DNA of 64,000 bases, taken from NCBI RefSeq assembly GCF_014202975.1, contig NZ_JACHHZ010000001.1:930001-994000 (forward strand), written 5' to 3'. Shown here one piece after another: positions 25,741-34,425 of the stretch. This stretch comes from Povalibacter uvarum. Lineage in GTDB: Bacteria; Pseudomonadota; Gammaproteobacteria; Steroidobacterales; Steroidobacteraceae. The notes below the pieces were generated by a model that had not been told where the DNA came from, searched no databases, and was given only the letters and a program-made list of their open reading frames with translations. Numbering within the stretch: position 1 is the stretch's first letter; every line of letters starts with the position of its first letter. The translations under genes were made by a program, and so were the position numbers.

Positions 25741-26541
25741 ATGTCGCCTGAAGAAAGCGTCCGTGCCGGTAATCTTTCGCAGGCACTGCAGGACCTGCAG
25801 CAGCGGGTTCGCGGCAACCCTGGCGACTTCAAGAGCCGTATTTTTCTCTACCAGCTCCTGGCCGTTCTCGGTCAATGGGAGCGGGCAGCCACCCAGCTCA
25901 AGGTGGCTTCGGACCTCGATCCCAGCACGTTGATCCTCGCCCAGATCGGTCGACAGGCCCTTCAGGCTGAGCAGTTGCGGGCGAGGGTATTCGCAGGCGG
26001 CACGACGCCGCTGCTGATGGGTGAACCCGAAGGCTGGATCGCACTGCTGCTCGAAGCGCTGCGACTCTCGGCGGAAGGGCACTACGAAAAGGCTGCGGAA
26101 TTGCGTGGACAGGCGCTCGAAGGCGCGCCGACGACGCCGGGCACGATCAACGGCGAGAAGTTCGAGTGGATCGCCGACGCCGACTCGCGCATCGGCCCCT
26201 GTCTCGAAGTCATCGTCGACGGCAAATACTTCTGGGTGCCGTTCAGCAAGATCAAATCACTGCGCATGGAGCCGCCGGCGGATCTGCAGGACACGGTCTG
26301 GCTGCAGACCATCGTGACCTGGACCAACCAGGGACAGGTGCCGGCGCTCATCCCCACGCGCTACGTGGGCAGTGAGTCCGGCGACGACATCGTGAAGCTT
26401 TCGCGCCGCACCGACTGGACGGCGCATCCAGCGGACACGTACTTCGGACTCGGCCAGCGCATGTTCGCAACGGACGCGGGCGAGTATCCGCTGCTCGAAG
26501 TCCGCGAGATCGTCTTCAACGCAGAAGCGGCTGGTGGCTGA
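25741..26541 (+). CDS. tagJ: T6SS accessory protein TagJ (ImpE/SciE-like)
   Basis: 266 aa. A TPR-like helical N-terminus (about 5-75; GNLSQALQDLQQRVRGNPGDFKSRIFLYQLLAVLGQWERAATQL) is followed by an ImpE domain (about 115-266) with EWIADADSRIGPCLEVIVDGKYFWVPF and WTNQGQVPALIPTRY. TagJ interacts with the N-terminus of TssB in systems that have it. This gene order (hcp-tagJ-tssE) is typical of that T6SS subclass. It overlaps the GTG start of tssE by 8 bp. Confidence 0.93.
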   Translation: MSPEESVRAGNLSQALQDLQQRVRGNPGDFKSRIFLYQLLAVLGQWERAATQLKVASDLDPSTLILAQIGRQALQAEQLRARVFAGGTTPLLMGEPEGWIALLLEALRLSAEGHYEKAAELRGQALEGAPTTPGTINGEKFEWIADADSRIGPCLEVIVDGKYFWVPFSKIKSLRMEPPADLQDTVWLQTIVTWTNQGQVPALIPTRYVGSESGDDIVKLSRRTDWTAHPADTYFGLGQRMFATDAGEYPLLEVREIVFNAEAAGG

Positions 26542-27037
26542 GCTCCTTCCTCAAGAACGACTGCAACCGTCGCTGCTCGACCGGCTGACGGACGATGCGC
26601 CCGATGCGAAGGAAGAGGGGCGCGACAAGCGCGTTCTCGGGCTTTCGCAGTTGCGCCAGAGTGTCCTTCGGGACGTGGCGTGGCTTCTCAATACCGTCCA
26701 TCTGCACGCGAGCCAGGATCTGAGCGACTACTCCGAAGTCGCCAGCTCGACCATCAATTACGGCATCCCCGACCTCGCTGGCACGTCGGCTGTCGGCCGC
26801 AATACGATGGCGCTGGAGCGAGCCGTACGGCAGTCGGTGCTCAATTTCGAACCGCGAATCCTGCCCGACACGCTCAAGGTGACGGTGCGTATCGAGCCCG
26901 AACAGATGACGCGCCACGCGATGCTGTTCATCATCGAAGGGCAGCTCTGGGCGCAGCCCGTGCCGCTCAGTCTCTATCTCAAGACCGAACTCGATCTGGA
27001 AACCGGAGCGGTGACGGTCGCCGAATCGACGCGCTAG
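26534..27037 (+). CDS. tssE: T6SS baseplate protein TssE (gp25-like)
   Basis: 167 aa from a GTG at 26534 (MAELLPQERLQPSLLDRLTDD, the usual TssE opening) that overlaps the end of tagJ. The gp25-like core contains SVLRDVAWLLNT, SSTINYGIPDLAG, ALERAVRQSVLNFEPRILPDTLKV and MLFIIEGQLWAQPVPL. The EPR motif in NFEPRI initiates sheath assembly at the baseplate. It is 2 bp upstream of tssF. Confidence 0.96.
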   Translation: MAELLPQERLQPSLLDRLTDDAPDAKEEGRDKRVLGLSQLRQSVLRDVAWLLNTVHLHASQDLSDYSEVASSTINYGIPDLAGTSAVGRNTMALERAVRQSVLNFEPRILPDTLKVTVRIEPEQMTRHAMLFIIEGQLWAQPVPLSLYLKTELDLETGAVTVAESTR

Positions 27038-27039
27038 CC

Positions 27040-28914
27040 ATGGACCCGAAGATCCTTCGTTACTACAACCGGGAGCTCCAGCACGTCCGCGAGATGGGCG
27101 CCGAGTTCGCGCGTGAGTATCCGAAGATCGCAGGCCGCCTCGGGCTCGAAGGCTTCGAGTGCGCCGATCCGTACGTCGAGCGCTTGCTCGAAGGCTTTGC
27201 GTATCTCGCGGCGCGCGTGCAATTGAAAGTCGATGCCGAGTTTCCGACCTTCACACAGCACCTGCTCCAGATCATCTATCCGCACTATCTTGCGCCGACG
27301 CCTTCGATGGCAATCGCGCAATTCCAGCCCGACCTCAAGGAAGCAGGCCTCGCGCTCGGTTACAAGATTCCGCGCGGTACGGCGATGCGGTCGATCATCG
27401 GCAAGGACGACCGGACTCCTTGTGACTACCGCACGGCGCACGATCTGAATTTGTGGCCGCTCGAGGTGAAGGAGGCGAAGTACTTCAGTTCGACGGCGGG
27501 TCTGGCCGCGATCGGCATCACGCCACCCGAGGGCGTTCGTGCCGGTTTGCGCCTGACGTTCCGCGCAACGGCTGGTGTACCGCTGTCTGCGCTGGCGCTC
27601 GACAACCTGACGCTGCATATCAGCGGTGCCGACGAACTGCCGGGCACGCTGTATGAAGCGATCTTCGCGAACAACCAGGGCTTCGCGGTTCGCGCGCCCA
27701 ACAGCCGCACCGGCATTCACTCGCGGGACCGAACGAAGCTCGAGCGATGCGGCTTCGAGGATACCGAAGCACTGATTCCCTACGGCCGGCGATCGTTCCA
27801 GGGCTATCGATTGCTGCACGAGTACTTCGCGTTCCCGGAGCGGTTCCTGTTCTTCACGCTCAACGGGCTCGGCACCGCGGTTCGCGCGTTGCCCGGCAAT
27901 GAGTTCGAAGTCGTCATCCTGCTGAATCGCGCGCTCGCCTGGCTCGAGGCGGCGGTTTCAGGCGACAACTTCAGGCTCTTCTGTACGCCGATCATCAATC
28001 TCGTCGACAAACGCGCCGACCGCATCCATCTGGATGGCGTGCAGCACGAGTATCAGATCGTCGCGGACCGCACGCGGCCCGTGGACTTCGAGATCTACGA
28101 TGTCGTGCGCGCGGAAGGGTATGGATCGGGAACCGAGCCCGAAGTCTTCTTCGAGCCGTTCTACTCGAGCACCGAAGCAACGTGGCACGGGCGCCAGAAA
28201 GCGTTCTTCACGATACGTCGCGAGCCGCGAGCCCTTTCGTCGAAGCAGCGGGCACAAGGGCCACGGTCGAGCTACATCGGCAGCGAGGTGTTCATTTCCC
28301 TCGTCGATGCCGATCAGGCGCCGTATGCGAGCAACTTGCGGCAGCTGGGCCTAGAGGTCGTGTGTACGAATCGCGATCTGCCCCTGCACATGCCGATCGG
28401 CAAAGGCCAGACGGACTTTACTGTCGATATCGGTGCGCCGTTGACTTCGATCCGTTGCATTGCGGGCCCGACCAAGCCGCGCGAATCGACTGTCTATGGT
28501 GAGTACGCGTGGCGCGTGCTCAGTCACTTGTCACTGAATTACCTGTCGTTGCTCGAGTCGGCTTCGAAGGAAGGCGCAACGGCGCTGCGAGAGATGCTGT
28601 TGCTGTACAGCGATCCGCACGACGTTGCTGTTCAGCGGCAGATCGACGGTGTCCGTGAGATCCATGCGCGGCCGACGACAGGTCGCTTGCCGGCCGGCGG
28701 ACCGGTCTCCTATGTGCGAGGACTCGATATCCAGCTGACTTGTGAGGATGCAGCGTTTCAGGGGCAGGGCCCGTTCGTGCTCGGTGCCGTGCTGGATGAG
28801 TTCCTGCGCCGGCACGTGGCGCTGAACAGTTTCACGCGTCTGACGCTCAAGACGCTCAATCGCGGCGAGGTGATGAGATGGCCAGCGAGACAGGGCCAGC
28901 GTCAAATCCTCTGA
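27040..28914 (+). CDS. tssF: T6SS baseplate protein TssF
   Basis: 624 aa from the ATG at 27040, which gives the diagnostic start MDPKILRYYNRELQHVREMG. The frame is open further upstream through tssE, but that part is not TssF. Conserved segments: REYPKIAGRLGLEGFECADPYVERLLEGFAYLAARVQ, FPTFTQHLLQIIYPHYLAPTPSMAI and ALNSFTRLTL near the end. TssF forms the (TssF)2-TssG wedge of the baseplate. The 3' end overlaps tssG by 37 bp. Confidence 0.97.
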   Translation: MDPKILRYYNRELQHVREMGAEFAREYPKIAGRLGLEGFECADPYVERLLEGFAYLAARVQLKVDAEFPTFTQHLLQIIYPHYLAPTPSMAIAQFQPDLKEAGLALGYKIPRGTAMRSIIGKDDRTPCDYRTAHDLNLWPLEVKEAKYFSSTAGLAAIGITPPEGVRAGLRLTFRATAGVPLSALALDNLTLHISGADELPGTLYEAIFANNQGFAVRAPNSRTGIHSRDRTKLERCGFEDTEALIPYGRRSFQGYRLLHEYFAFPERFLFFTLNGLGTAVRALPGNEFEVVILLNRALAWLEAAVSGDNFRLFCTPIINLVDKRADRIHLDGVQHEYQIVADRTRPVDFEIYDVVRAEGYGSGTEPEVFFEPFYSSTEATWHGRQKAFFTIRREPRALSSKQRAQGPRSSYIGSEVFISLVDADQAPYASNLRQLGLEVVCTNRDLPLHMPIGKGQTDFTVDIGAPLTSIRCIAGPTKPRESTVYGEYAWRVLSHLSLNYLSLLESASKEGATALREMLLLYSDPHDVAVQRQIDGVREIHARPTTGRLPAGGPVSYVRGLDIQLTCEDAAFQGQGPFVLGAVLDEFLRRHVALNSFTRLTLKTLNRGEVMRWPARQGQRQIL

Positions 28915-29900
28915 GCGACCTGTCGGCGCTGCAGGAGCGACCGTACGCCTTCGACTTCTTCGAAGCGATGCGGCGCGTCGAATGCGCGTGGCGCGATATG
29001 CCACGTCTCGGTACGGCGACGCGCCCCACGGACGAACCCGTTCGACTGGGCCAGCAGCCTTCGCTCGATTTCCCTCCATCGATGCTCGCGAGCGTCGAGA
29101 CGACGCACGGCAACCGGCTCAAGGTGCTGGGCTATTTCTTCGGTCTCTACGGACCGAACGGTCCGCTGCCGCTGCATCTCACCGAATACATCCACGACCG
29201 CATCACGAATTCGCGCGACAACACCGTTGCTGCGTTCTCTGATGTGTTTCATCACCGCATGCTCGAGCTGTTTTATCGGGCGTGGGCCAACGTGCGGCCG
29301 ACGGTGCACTTCGATCGTCCCGATACGGACCAGTTTGCGACCTATGTGGCGTCACTCGCGGGTTTTGCGAGCCCGGCGCTGCGCAATGCCGATGCATGGC
29401 CAGACCGAGCGAAGCTCTATTTCGCCGGTTCGCTCGCGGCGGGAGCAAAGACCAAGACCGGACTCGAGTCGCTGCTTTCCGAATACCTCAATCTTGACGT
29501 GAGCATCGAAGAATGCGTCGGCGAATGGCTTTCGGTCGTGGGGCCTGAACAGATGCGACTGGGCGATCCGCAGACGGGCATGCTCGGGCAGAGCGTCCTC
29601 GGCGCCCGTGTGTGGAGCGTGCAGCACAAGATTCGGCTCGTGATCGGACCGATCGAGCTCGGCGACCTGCTGCAGTACCTACCGGGCAGCCCGAGCCTGA
29701 ACCGGCTGCGCGCGGCAGTCATGAACTACCTGGGTTTCGAGTATGCGTGGGATCTGCAGTTCATCGTTCGTCGGGCGCATGTTCCCGGGGCGAAGCTCGG
29801 GCAGTTCGGGCACCTGGGCTGGACGACGTGGATGGCGCCGGAGCATGACGGCGCGGATCTCGACGAAGTGATCATCGACGTATCGGAACAGCCGCATTGA
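28878..29900 (+). CDS. tssG: T6SS baseplate protein TssG
   Basis: 340 aa starting inside the tssF 3' end. Typical TssG segments: ERPYAFDFFEAMRRVEC, VRLGQQPSLDFPPSMLASVE, LGYFFGLYGPNGPLPLHLTEYIHDRI, DVFHHRMLELFYRAWANVRP and GQSVLGARVWSVQHKIRLVIGPI. TssG bridges the two TssF copies in each wedge and contacts TssK. An array of heptamer repeats begins 9 bp after the stop. Confidence 0.97.
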   Translation: MASETGPASNPLSDLSALQERPYAFDFFEAMRRVECAWRDMPRLGTATRPTDEPVRLGQQPSLDFPPSMLASVETTHGNRLKVLGYFFGLYGPNGPLPLHLTEYIHDRITNSRDNTVAAFSDVFHHRMLELFYRAWANVRPTVHFDRPDTDQFATYVASLAGFASPALRNADAWPDRAKLYFAGSLAAGAKTKTGLESLLSEYLNLDVSIEECVGEWLSVVGPEQMRLGDPQTGMLGQSVLGARVWSVQHKIRLVIGPIELGDLLQYLPGSPSLNRLRAAVMNYLGFEYAWDLQFIVRRAHVPGAKLGQFGHLGWTTWMAPEHDGADLDEVIIDVSEQPH

Positions 29901-29909
29901 GAAGTAGAT

Positions 29910-29930
29910 AGCGGATAGCGGATGGTGACT
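29910..29930 (+). repeat. Heptamer tandem repeat between tssG and clpV
   Basis: Three units in the order AGCGGAT, AGCGGAT, GGTGACT. This is nearly the same 21-bp block as at 20131-20151 (AGCGGAT, AGCGGAT, GGTGAAT). It lies in the 80-bp gap before clpV, about 50 bp upstream of its start codon. Confidence 0.8.
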
Positions 29931-29980
29931 GGTTCGGATGGGACCCGTCATCACGGAATCAAAGCAATCGGGAGCGAAAA

Positions 29981-32698
29981 ATGGCGGAAATCAGTCGTGG
30001 AGCCTTGTTCGGAAAGTTGAACAAGGTCGCATACAAGGCCATCGATAGCGCAACAGTGTTCTGCAAGTTGCGCGGCAATCCCAGCGTGGAGCTCACGCAC
30101 TGGATCCATCAGATCCTGCAGCTTCAGGATTCCGATCTGCATCGGATCCTGAAGCAGTACGCCTGCAATCCGTCGCGGATCGCCGAGGGCATCACCGACG
30201 CACTCGAGAAGTTGCCTCGCGGCGCGAACATGGTCGACCTGTCGTCGAATGTCGAAGAGGCAGTCGAGCGCGGCTGGGTCTACGCGACGCTCATGTTCGG
30301 CGAAGCGCAGGTGCGCACCGGCTATCTCATCGTCGGCATTCTCAACACACGCCATCTGCGTCATGCGCTCAGCCAGGTCTCTGCTGAGTTCGACAAGATC
30401 AAGCTCGAGCATCTCAGCGACAACTTCGCCCAGGTCGTGGGCGGATCACCGGAGGATGCTCAGACGGCGAGCGATGGGTTCGCAATGGGTGGCGGTGCCG
30501 CTCCGGGCGAAGTGAGCGGCGCGGTGCCTTCTGCCCAGCTCGGCAAGCAGGAAGCCCTCAAACAATTCACGATCGATCTCACCGAGCAGGCGCGCTCAGG
30601 CAAGCTGGACCCGATCGTCGGGCGCGACAACGAGATCCGGCAGGTCGTCGACATCCTGATGCGTCGCCGCCAGAACAATCCAATCCTCACCGGTGAAGCC
30701 GGCGTCGGCAAGACGGCGGTCGTCGAAGGCTTCGCACAACGAATCGTTCAGGGCGACGTTCCGCCTCCGTTGAAGGACGTTGCTTTGCGCACGCTCGACG
30801 TTGGTCTGCTGCAGGCCGGCGCCAGCATGAAGGGCGAGTTCGAGAACCGCCTGCGTCAGGTCATCGAGGAAGTTCAGGCCTCGCCGAAGCCCATCATCCT
30901 GTTCATCGACGAGGCACACACACTCGTAGGCGCAGGCGGCGCAGCGGGCACTGGCGATGCGGCAAACCTGCTGAAGCCCGCACTGGCTCGCGGCAATCTG
31001 CGCACCATCGGCGCCACGACGTGGGCCGAATACAAGAAGTACATCGAGAAGGATCCCGCTCTGACCCGGCGTTTCCAGGTCGTGCAGGTGGACGAGCCGA
31101 GCGAAGAGAAGGCGATTCTCATGATGCGCGGCGTCGCCTCGACGATGGAGAAACACCATCGCGTCCAGGTTCTGGATGAGGCGCTCGAGGCAGCAGTCAA
31201 GCTTTCGCATCGCTACATCCCCGCACGACAGCTCCCGGACAAGTCGGTGAGCCTGCTCGACACCGCATGTGCACGCGTGGCAGTCAGTCAGCACGCAGTG
31301 CCGGCCGAAGTGGACGATAGCCGCAAGCGCATCGTCGCACTCGAAACTGAGCTCAGCATCATCGGCCGCGAGAAGTCCGTCGGTGTGAACGTCGAGGCGC
31401 GTGAGAAGGAAGCGAGCGGCAAGCTGACCGCGGAGAAAGCGAACCTCGAGAAGCTCGAGGCGGCGTGGAAGAAGGAAAAGGATCTCGTCGACCAGATTCT
31501 CGAAATCCGGTCACGCCTGCGCGGCGATGCTTCGAAGGTCGAAGGCACGGGCAGCAAACTCGAAGCTGCAGCCGAAGCGGCCGTAGCTCCCGCACTCTCG
31601 GATGCGGAGCGCACCGATGCGCTCGCGAAGCTCAACGATCTACAGAAGCAGCTTTCCGAAGTGCAGGGTGAGCGTCCTCTGATCCTTCCGAGCGTCGACT
31701 ATCAGGCGGTCGGATCGGTCGTCGCGGACTGGACCGGCATTCCGGTGGGCCGCATGGCCCGCAACGAGATCGATACGGTCATGCGCCTCGGCGAGATCCT
31801 GAGTCAGCGCGTCATAGGTCAGCGCCACGCGCACGACATGATCGCCAAGCGCATTCAGACCTCACGGGCGAGCCTCGATAACCCGAACAAGCCGATCGGC
31901 GTGTTCATGCTCGCTGGCACGTCGGGCGTCGGCAAGACCGAAACCGCACTGGCCCTGGCGGAAGCGCTCTACGGCGGCGAACAGAACGTCGTCACCATCA
32001 ACATGAGCGAGTTCCAGGAAGCGCACACCGTCTCCACGCTGAAGGGCGCGCCTCCGGGATACGTGGGTTATGGCGAAGGCGGCGTGCTCACTGAAGCCGT
32101 GCGTCGCAAACCGTACAGCGTCGTGCTGCTCGACGAGGTCGAGAAGGCCCATCCGGACGTCCACGAGATCTTCTTCCAGGTCTTCGACAAGGGCGTCATG
32201 GAGGACGGCGAAGGGCGGATGATCGATTTCAAGAACACGCTCATCCTGCTGACGACCAACGTCGGTTCCGAGCTCATCATGAACATGTGCAAGGATCCCG
32301 AGCTGGTGCCGGAACCCGATGCGATCGCGAAGGCGCTGCGTCCTGATCTTCTGAAAGTGTTTCCGGCGGCGCTGCTCGGCCGTATCGTCACGATTCCGTT
32401 CTTCCCGCTGTCGGATGTGATGCTGCATGAGATCATTCGCCTGCAGCTCGGCCGCATCCAGAAGCGCATCGCGCACAATCACAAGATCCCGTTCACGTAC
32501 ACGGACGAGGTGCTCAAGCTCGTCGCGAGCCGGTGCACGGAGCTCGAGAGCGGCGGCCGCATGATCGATGCGATCCTCACGAACACGATGCTGCCGCGGA
32601 TCAGCCAGGAATTCCTGACGCGCATGATGGAAGGCACGGCGGCGAAGAAGGTCGCTGTCAGCGTCGCGAACGGAGATTTCGCATACCAGTTCGAGTGA
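29981..32698 (+). CDS. clpV: T6SS sheath-recycling AAA+ ATPase ClpV (TssH)
   Basis: 905 aa. The N-terminal double Clp-N region (about 1-165) binds the TssC helix. AAA-1 has Walker [14 protein letters not shown] (about 240) and Walker [17 protein letters not shown] coiled middle domain lies at about 430-560, rich in Ala/Lys/Glu and with an inserted low-complexity stretch ([19 protein letters not shown]). AAA-2 has [16 protein letters not shown] and [17 protein letters not shown]. ClpV disassembles contracted sheaths so that they can be reused. A ribosome site (gggagcg) precedes the ATG. Last gene of the structural operon. Confidence 0.97.
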   Translation: MAEISRGALFGKLNKVAYKAIDSATVFCKLRGNPSVELTHWIHQILQLQDSDLHRILKQYACNPSRIAEGITDALEKLPRGANMVDLSSNVEEAVERGWVYATLMFGEAQVRTGYLIVGILNTRHLRHALSQVSAEFDKIKLEHLSDNFAQVVGGSPEDAQTASDGFAMGGGAAPGEVSGAVPSAQLGKQEALKQFTIDLTEQARSGKLDPIVGRDNEIRQVVDILMRRRQNNPILTGEAGVGKTAVVEGFAQRIVQGDVPPPLKDVALRTLDVGLLQAGASMKGEFENRLRQVIEEVQASPKPIILFIDEAHTLVGAGGAAGTGDAANLLKPALARGNLRTIGATTWAEYKKYIEKDPALTRRFQVVQVDEPSEEKAILMMRGVASTMEKHHRVQVLDEALEAAVKLSHRYIPARQLPDKSVSLLDTACARVAVSQHAVPAEVDDSRKRIVALETELSIIGREKSVGVNVEAREKEASGKLTAEKANLEKLEAAWKKEKDLVDQILEIRSRLRGDASKVEGTGSKLEAAAEAAVAPALSDAERTDALAKLNDLQKQLSEVQGERPLILPSVDYQAVGSVVADWTGIPVGRMARNEIDTVMRLGEILSQRVIGQRHAHDMIAKRIQTSRASLDNPNKPIGVFMLAGTSGVGKTETALALAEALYGGEQNVVTINMSEFQEAHTVSTLKGAPPGYVGYGEGGVLTEAVRRKPYSVVLLDEVEKAHPDVHEIFFQVFDKGVMEDGEGRMIDFKNTLILLTTNVGSELIMNMCKDPELVPEPDAIAKALRPDLLKVFPAALLGRIVTIPFFPLSDVMLHEIIRLQLGRIQKRIAHNHKIPFTYTDEVLKLVASRCTELESGGRMIDAILTNTMLPRISQEFLTRMMEGTAAKKVAVSVANGDFAYQFE

Positions 32699-32735
32699 TG
32701 GTGGGCCGCGTTCCGGCTCGTATCGTTTGCAAGGT

Positions 32736-32761
32736 CGCGTGCATCAGCAGTGATGCACGCG
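32736..32761 (+). terminator. Perfect 11-bp hairpin between clpV and the glycosyltransferases
   Basis: The stem at 32736-32746 (CGCGTGCATCA) pairs perfectly with 32751-32761 around a GCAG tetraloop. It lies 37 bp after the clpV stop and 22 bp before the next start. There is no T-tract, so it may be a weak terminator, an mRNA 3' stabiliser, or a structure affecting translation of the next gene. Confidence 0.6.
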
Positions 32762-32783
32762 GCAGCAAGCCCGGTCGGGCGGC

Positions 32784-33578
32784 ATGACTGTCATCAACGG
32801 CCTGTGGATCGGCGACGCCTTGTCGCCGCTGGCGCGAGCTTGCGTTCAGTCCTTCCTCGTCAAGGGCTACGGCTTTCATCTGTACTGCTATGGGTCCGTC
32901 GCTAATGTGCCCGGGCAGTGCGTGCTGCGCGACGCCGCGCAAGTCCTCCCCCAAAGCAGCATCATTCGTTACTCACGCGGGCCGGGTAAAGGCAGCGTCG
33001 CCCTCTTTGCGAACATGTTTCGCTACAAGCTGCTCCATGAGTCCGGCGGCTGGTGGAGCGATCTCGACATGTTCTGTCTCACTGACGCGCTGCCGGACGC
33101 TGGCATCGTCCTGGCTCAGGAGGATGCCCAGGGGCTCAACTGCGCGATCATGCGGTTCCCGGCAGGGCACGAGGTCCTGCGCCTCGCCTACGAGGAGTGC
33201 GCGCGGCGTGGCGACGATGTGGAATGGGGCGACACTGGGCCGAGGCTGCTATCGGAACTCGCCCTGCGCTTCGATCTGGGTGAAGCCGTTTTTCCGAAGC
33301 ACGTTTTCTATCCCATTCACTACAAGCAGTTCTGGATCGTGTTCGATCCGAGGCGGACGGCGACGGCAGCTGAGATGATTCGCCGGGCCGCATGCATTCA
33401 TTTGTGGAACAACATGATCAGTCGCTCGACGCTGCAACTGTCGATTCTCCCACCCGAAGGCAGCCTGTTGCGGAATCTCTATGAATGGACGATCGGTACG
33501 GATGGGTTCACGCAGGAGTACGTGCTGGCGCCGGATTGCCCGCCAGACGAACTCGGCTTGCGTGTAATTCAGCGCTGA
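32784..33578 (+). CDS. GT32-like (sugar-binding DXD) glycosyltransferase, first of a tandem pair
   Basis: 264 aa, soluble GT-A type enzyme. The key block GGWWSDLDMFCLTDALPDAG contains the metal-binding DxD preceded by GGWW, as in the Gly_transf_sug family (PF04488). The N-terminus INGLWIGDALSPLARACVQSFLVKGY is the usual nucleotide-sugar entry strand. No signal peptide or membrane segment is visible, so it acts in the cytoplasm or is moved by another route. It is a close paralogue of the next gene, 13 bp downstream. It follows clpV on the same strand, but a T6SS link is only positional. Substrates are unknown. Confidence 0.8.
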   Translation: MTVINGLWIGDALSPLARACVQSFLVKGYGFHLYCYGSVANVPGQCVLRDAAQVLPQSSIIRYSRGPGKGSVALFANMFRYKLLHESGGWWSDLDMFCLTDALPDAGIVLAQEDAQGLNCAIMRFPAGHEVLRLAYEECARRGDDVEWGDTGPRLLSELALRFDLGEAVFPKHVFYPIHYKQFWIVFDPRRTATAAEMIRRAACIHLWNNMISRSTLQLSILPPEGSLLRNLYEWTIGTDGFTQEYVLAPDCPPDELGLRVIQR

Positions 33579-33591
33579 GGCGCGTCCAACG

Positions 33592-34425
33592 ATGGCGCGA
33601 GTCAGCGGGTTGTGGATTGGGTCGCCGTTGTCGCCGCTCGAGCGAGCGTGCATCGCGTCGTTCCTCACCCGGGGACATCAATTCGATCTCTTTACCTACG
33701 AGGAGATCCCCGGTGTGCCGGACGGCTGTCGCGTGCTGGATGCTGCCGAGGTTTTGCCGCGCGAGCGAGTGTTCGCTCATAGCGCCGGCGTAGGGCGGGG
33801 AAGCGTTGCAGCATTCTCGGATTGCTTCCGCTATGAACTGCTGTACCGGCATGGCGGGTGGTGGGTGGATCTCGACGTTTTCTGTCTCACCGATTCATTG
33901 CCCGACGCAGGCTTTGTCGTGGGTCGTCAGGGACCCACGATCATCAACAGCGCGATATTGCGGGCGCCGGCGGGACATCCCGTGGTCGCGGCAGCTCGTT
34001 CCGCGTGCGAGACGAAGTCTTCGGAAGTCGAATGGGGTGAACTCGGCCCCGACCTGCTGACCCGGCTCATGAGGCAGCATGGGCTCGATGCAACTGCTTT
34101 TCCGCCGGAAGTTTTCTATCCCGTGGATTGGCAGCACTACTGGGCCGTCCTCGATCCGCGTCGCGCAGCCGATGTGCTGAATCGCATGCGTTCAGCGGCG
34201 TGCATTCACCTGTGGAACGAAATGTTGCGCAGGATCCAGTTCGACAAGAACGTCCTGCCGCCGCAGGGGAGCGTGCTGCGGAGCCTGTACGAGGCTTCGA
34301 TCGGAGTGTCGGAGTTCACTCACGAGTACGCACTGGCCGTGGATTGTGCGCCGAATGCGTTGCAACTCGAGATCAGGTCGAGGTGCCCGGAACCGGGCGT
34401 TCCGGGCACCTTTACGCATCAGTAG
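33592..34425 (+). CDS. GT32-like glycosyltransferase, second of a tandem pair
   Basis: 277 aa. Paralogue of the preceding gene: VSGLWIGSPLSPLERACIASFLTRGH, the DxD block HGGWWVDLDVFCLTDSLPDAGF, EWGELGPDLLTRL, and ACIHLWNEMLRR all align with it. The last 13 or so residues (RCPEPGVPGTFTHQ) have no counterpart in the paralogue and are encoded by a hairpin (34381-34411) that looks like a terminator. The C-terminus was probably extended into it. The stop overlaps the converging lipoprotein gene by 7 bp. Likely modifies a surface glycan; the acceptor is unknown. Confidence 0.8.
   Translation: MARVSGLWIGSPLSPLERACIASFLTRGHQFDLFTYEEIPGVPDGCRVLDAAEVLPRERVFAHSAGVGRGSVAAFSDCFRYELLYRHGGWWVDLDVFCLTDSLPDAGFVVGRQGPTIINSAILRAPAGHPVVAAARSACETKSSEVEWGELGPDLLTRLMRQHGLDATAFPPEVFYPVDWQHYWAVLDPRRAADVLNRMRSAACIHLWNEMLRRIQFDKNVLPPQGSVLRSLYEASIGVSEFTHEYALAVDCAPNALQLEIRSRCPEPGVPGTFTHQ
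34381..34414 (+). terminator. Terminator-like hairpin inside the 3' coding end of the second glycosyltransferase
   Basis: A perfect 13-bp stem (AGGTGCCCGGAAC with GTTCCGGGCACCT) closes a CGGGC loop and is followed by TTT. It would end transcripts of the tandem glycosyltransferases 11 bp before the stop codon, which is unusual, and it also faces the converging lipoprotein gene. The T-run is short, so efficiency is uncertain. Confidence 0.65.
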
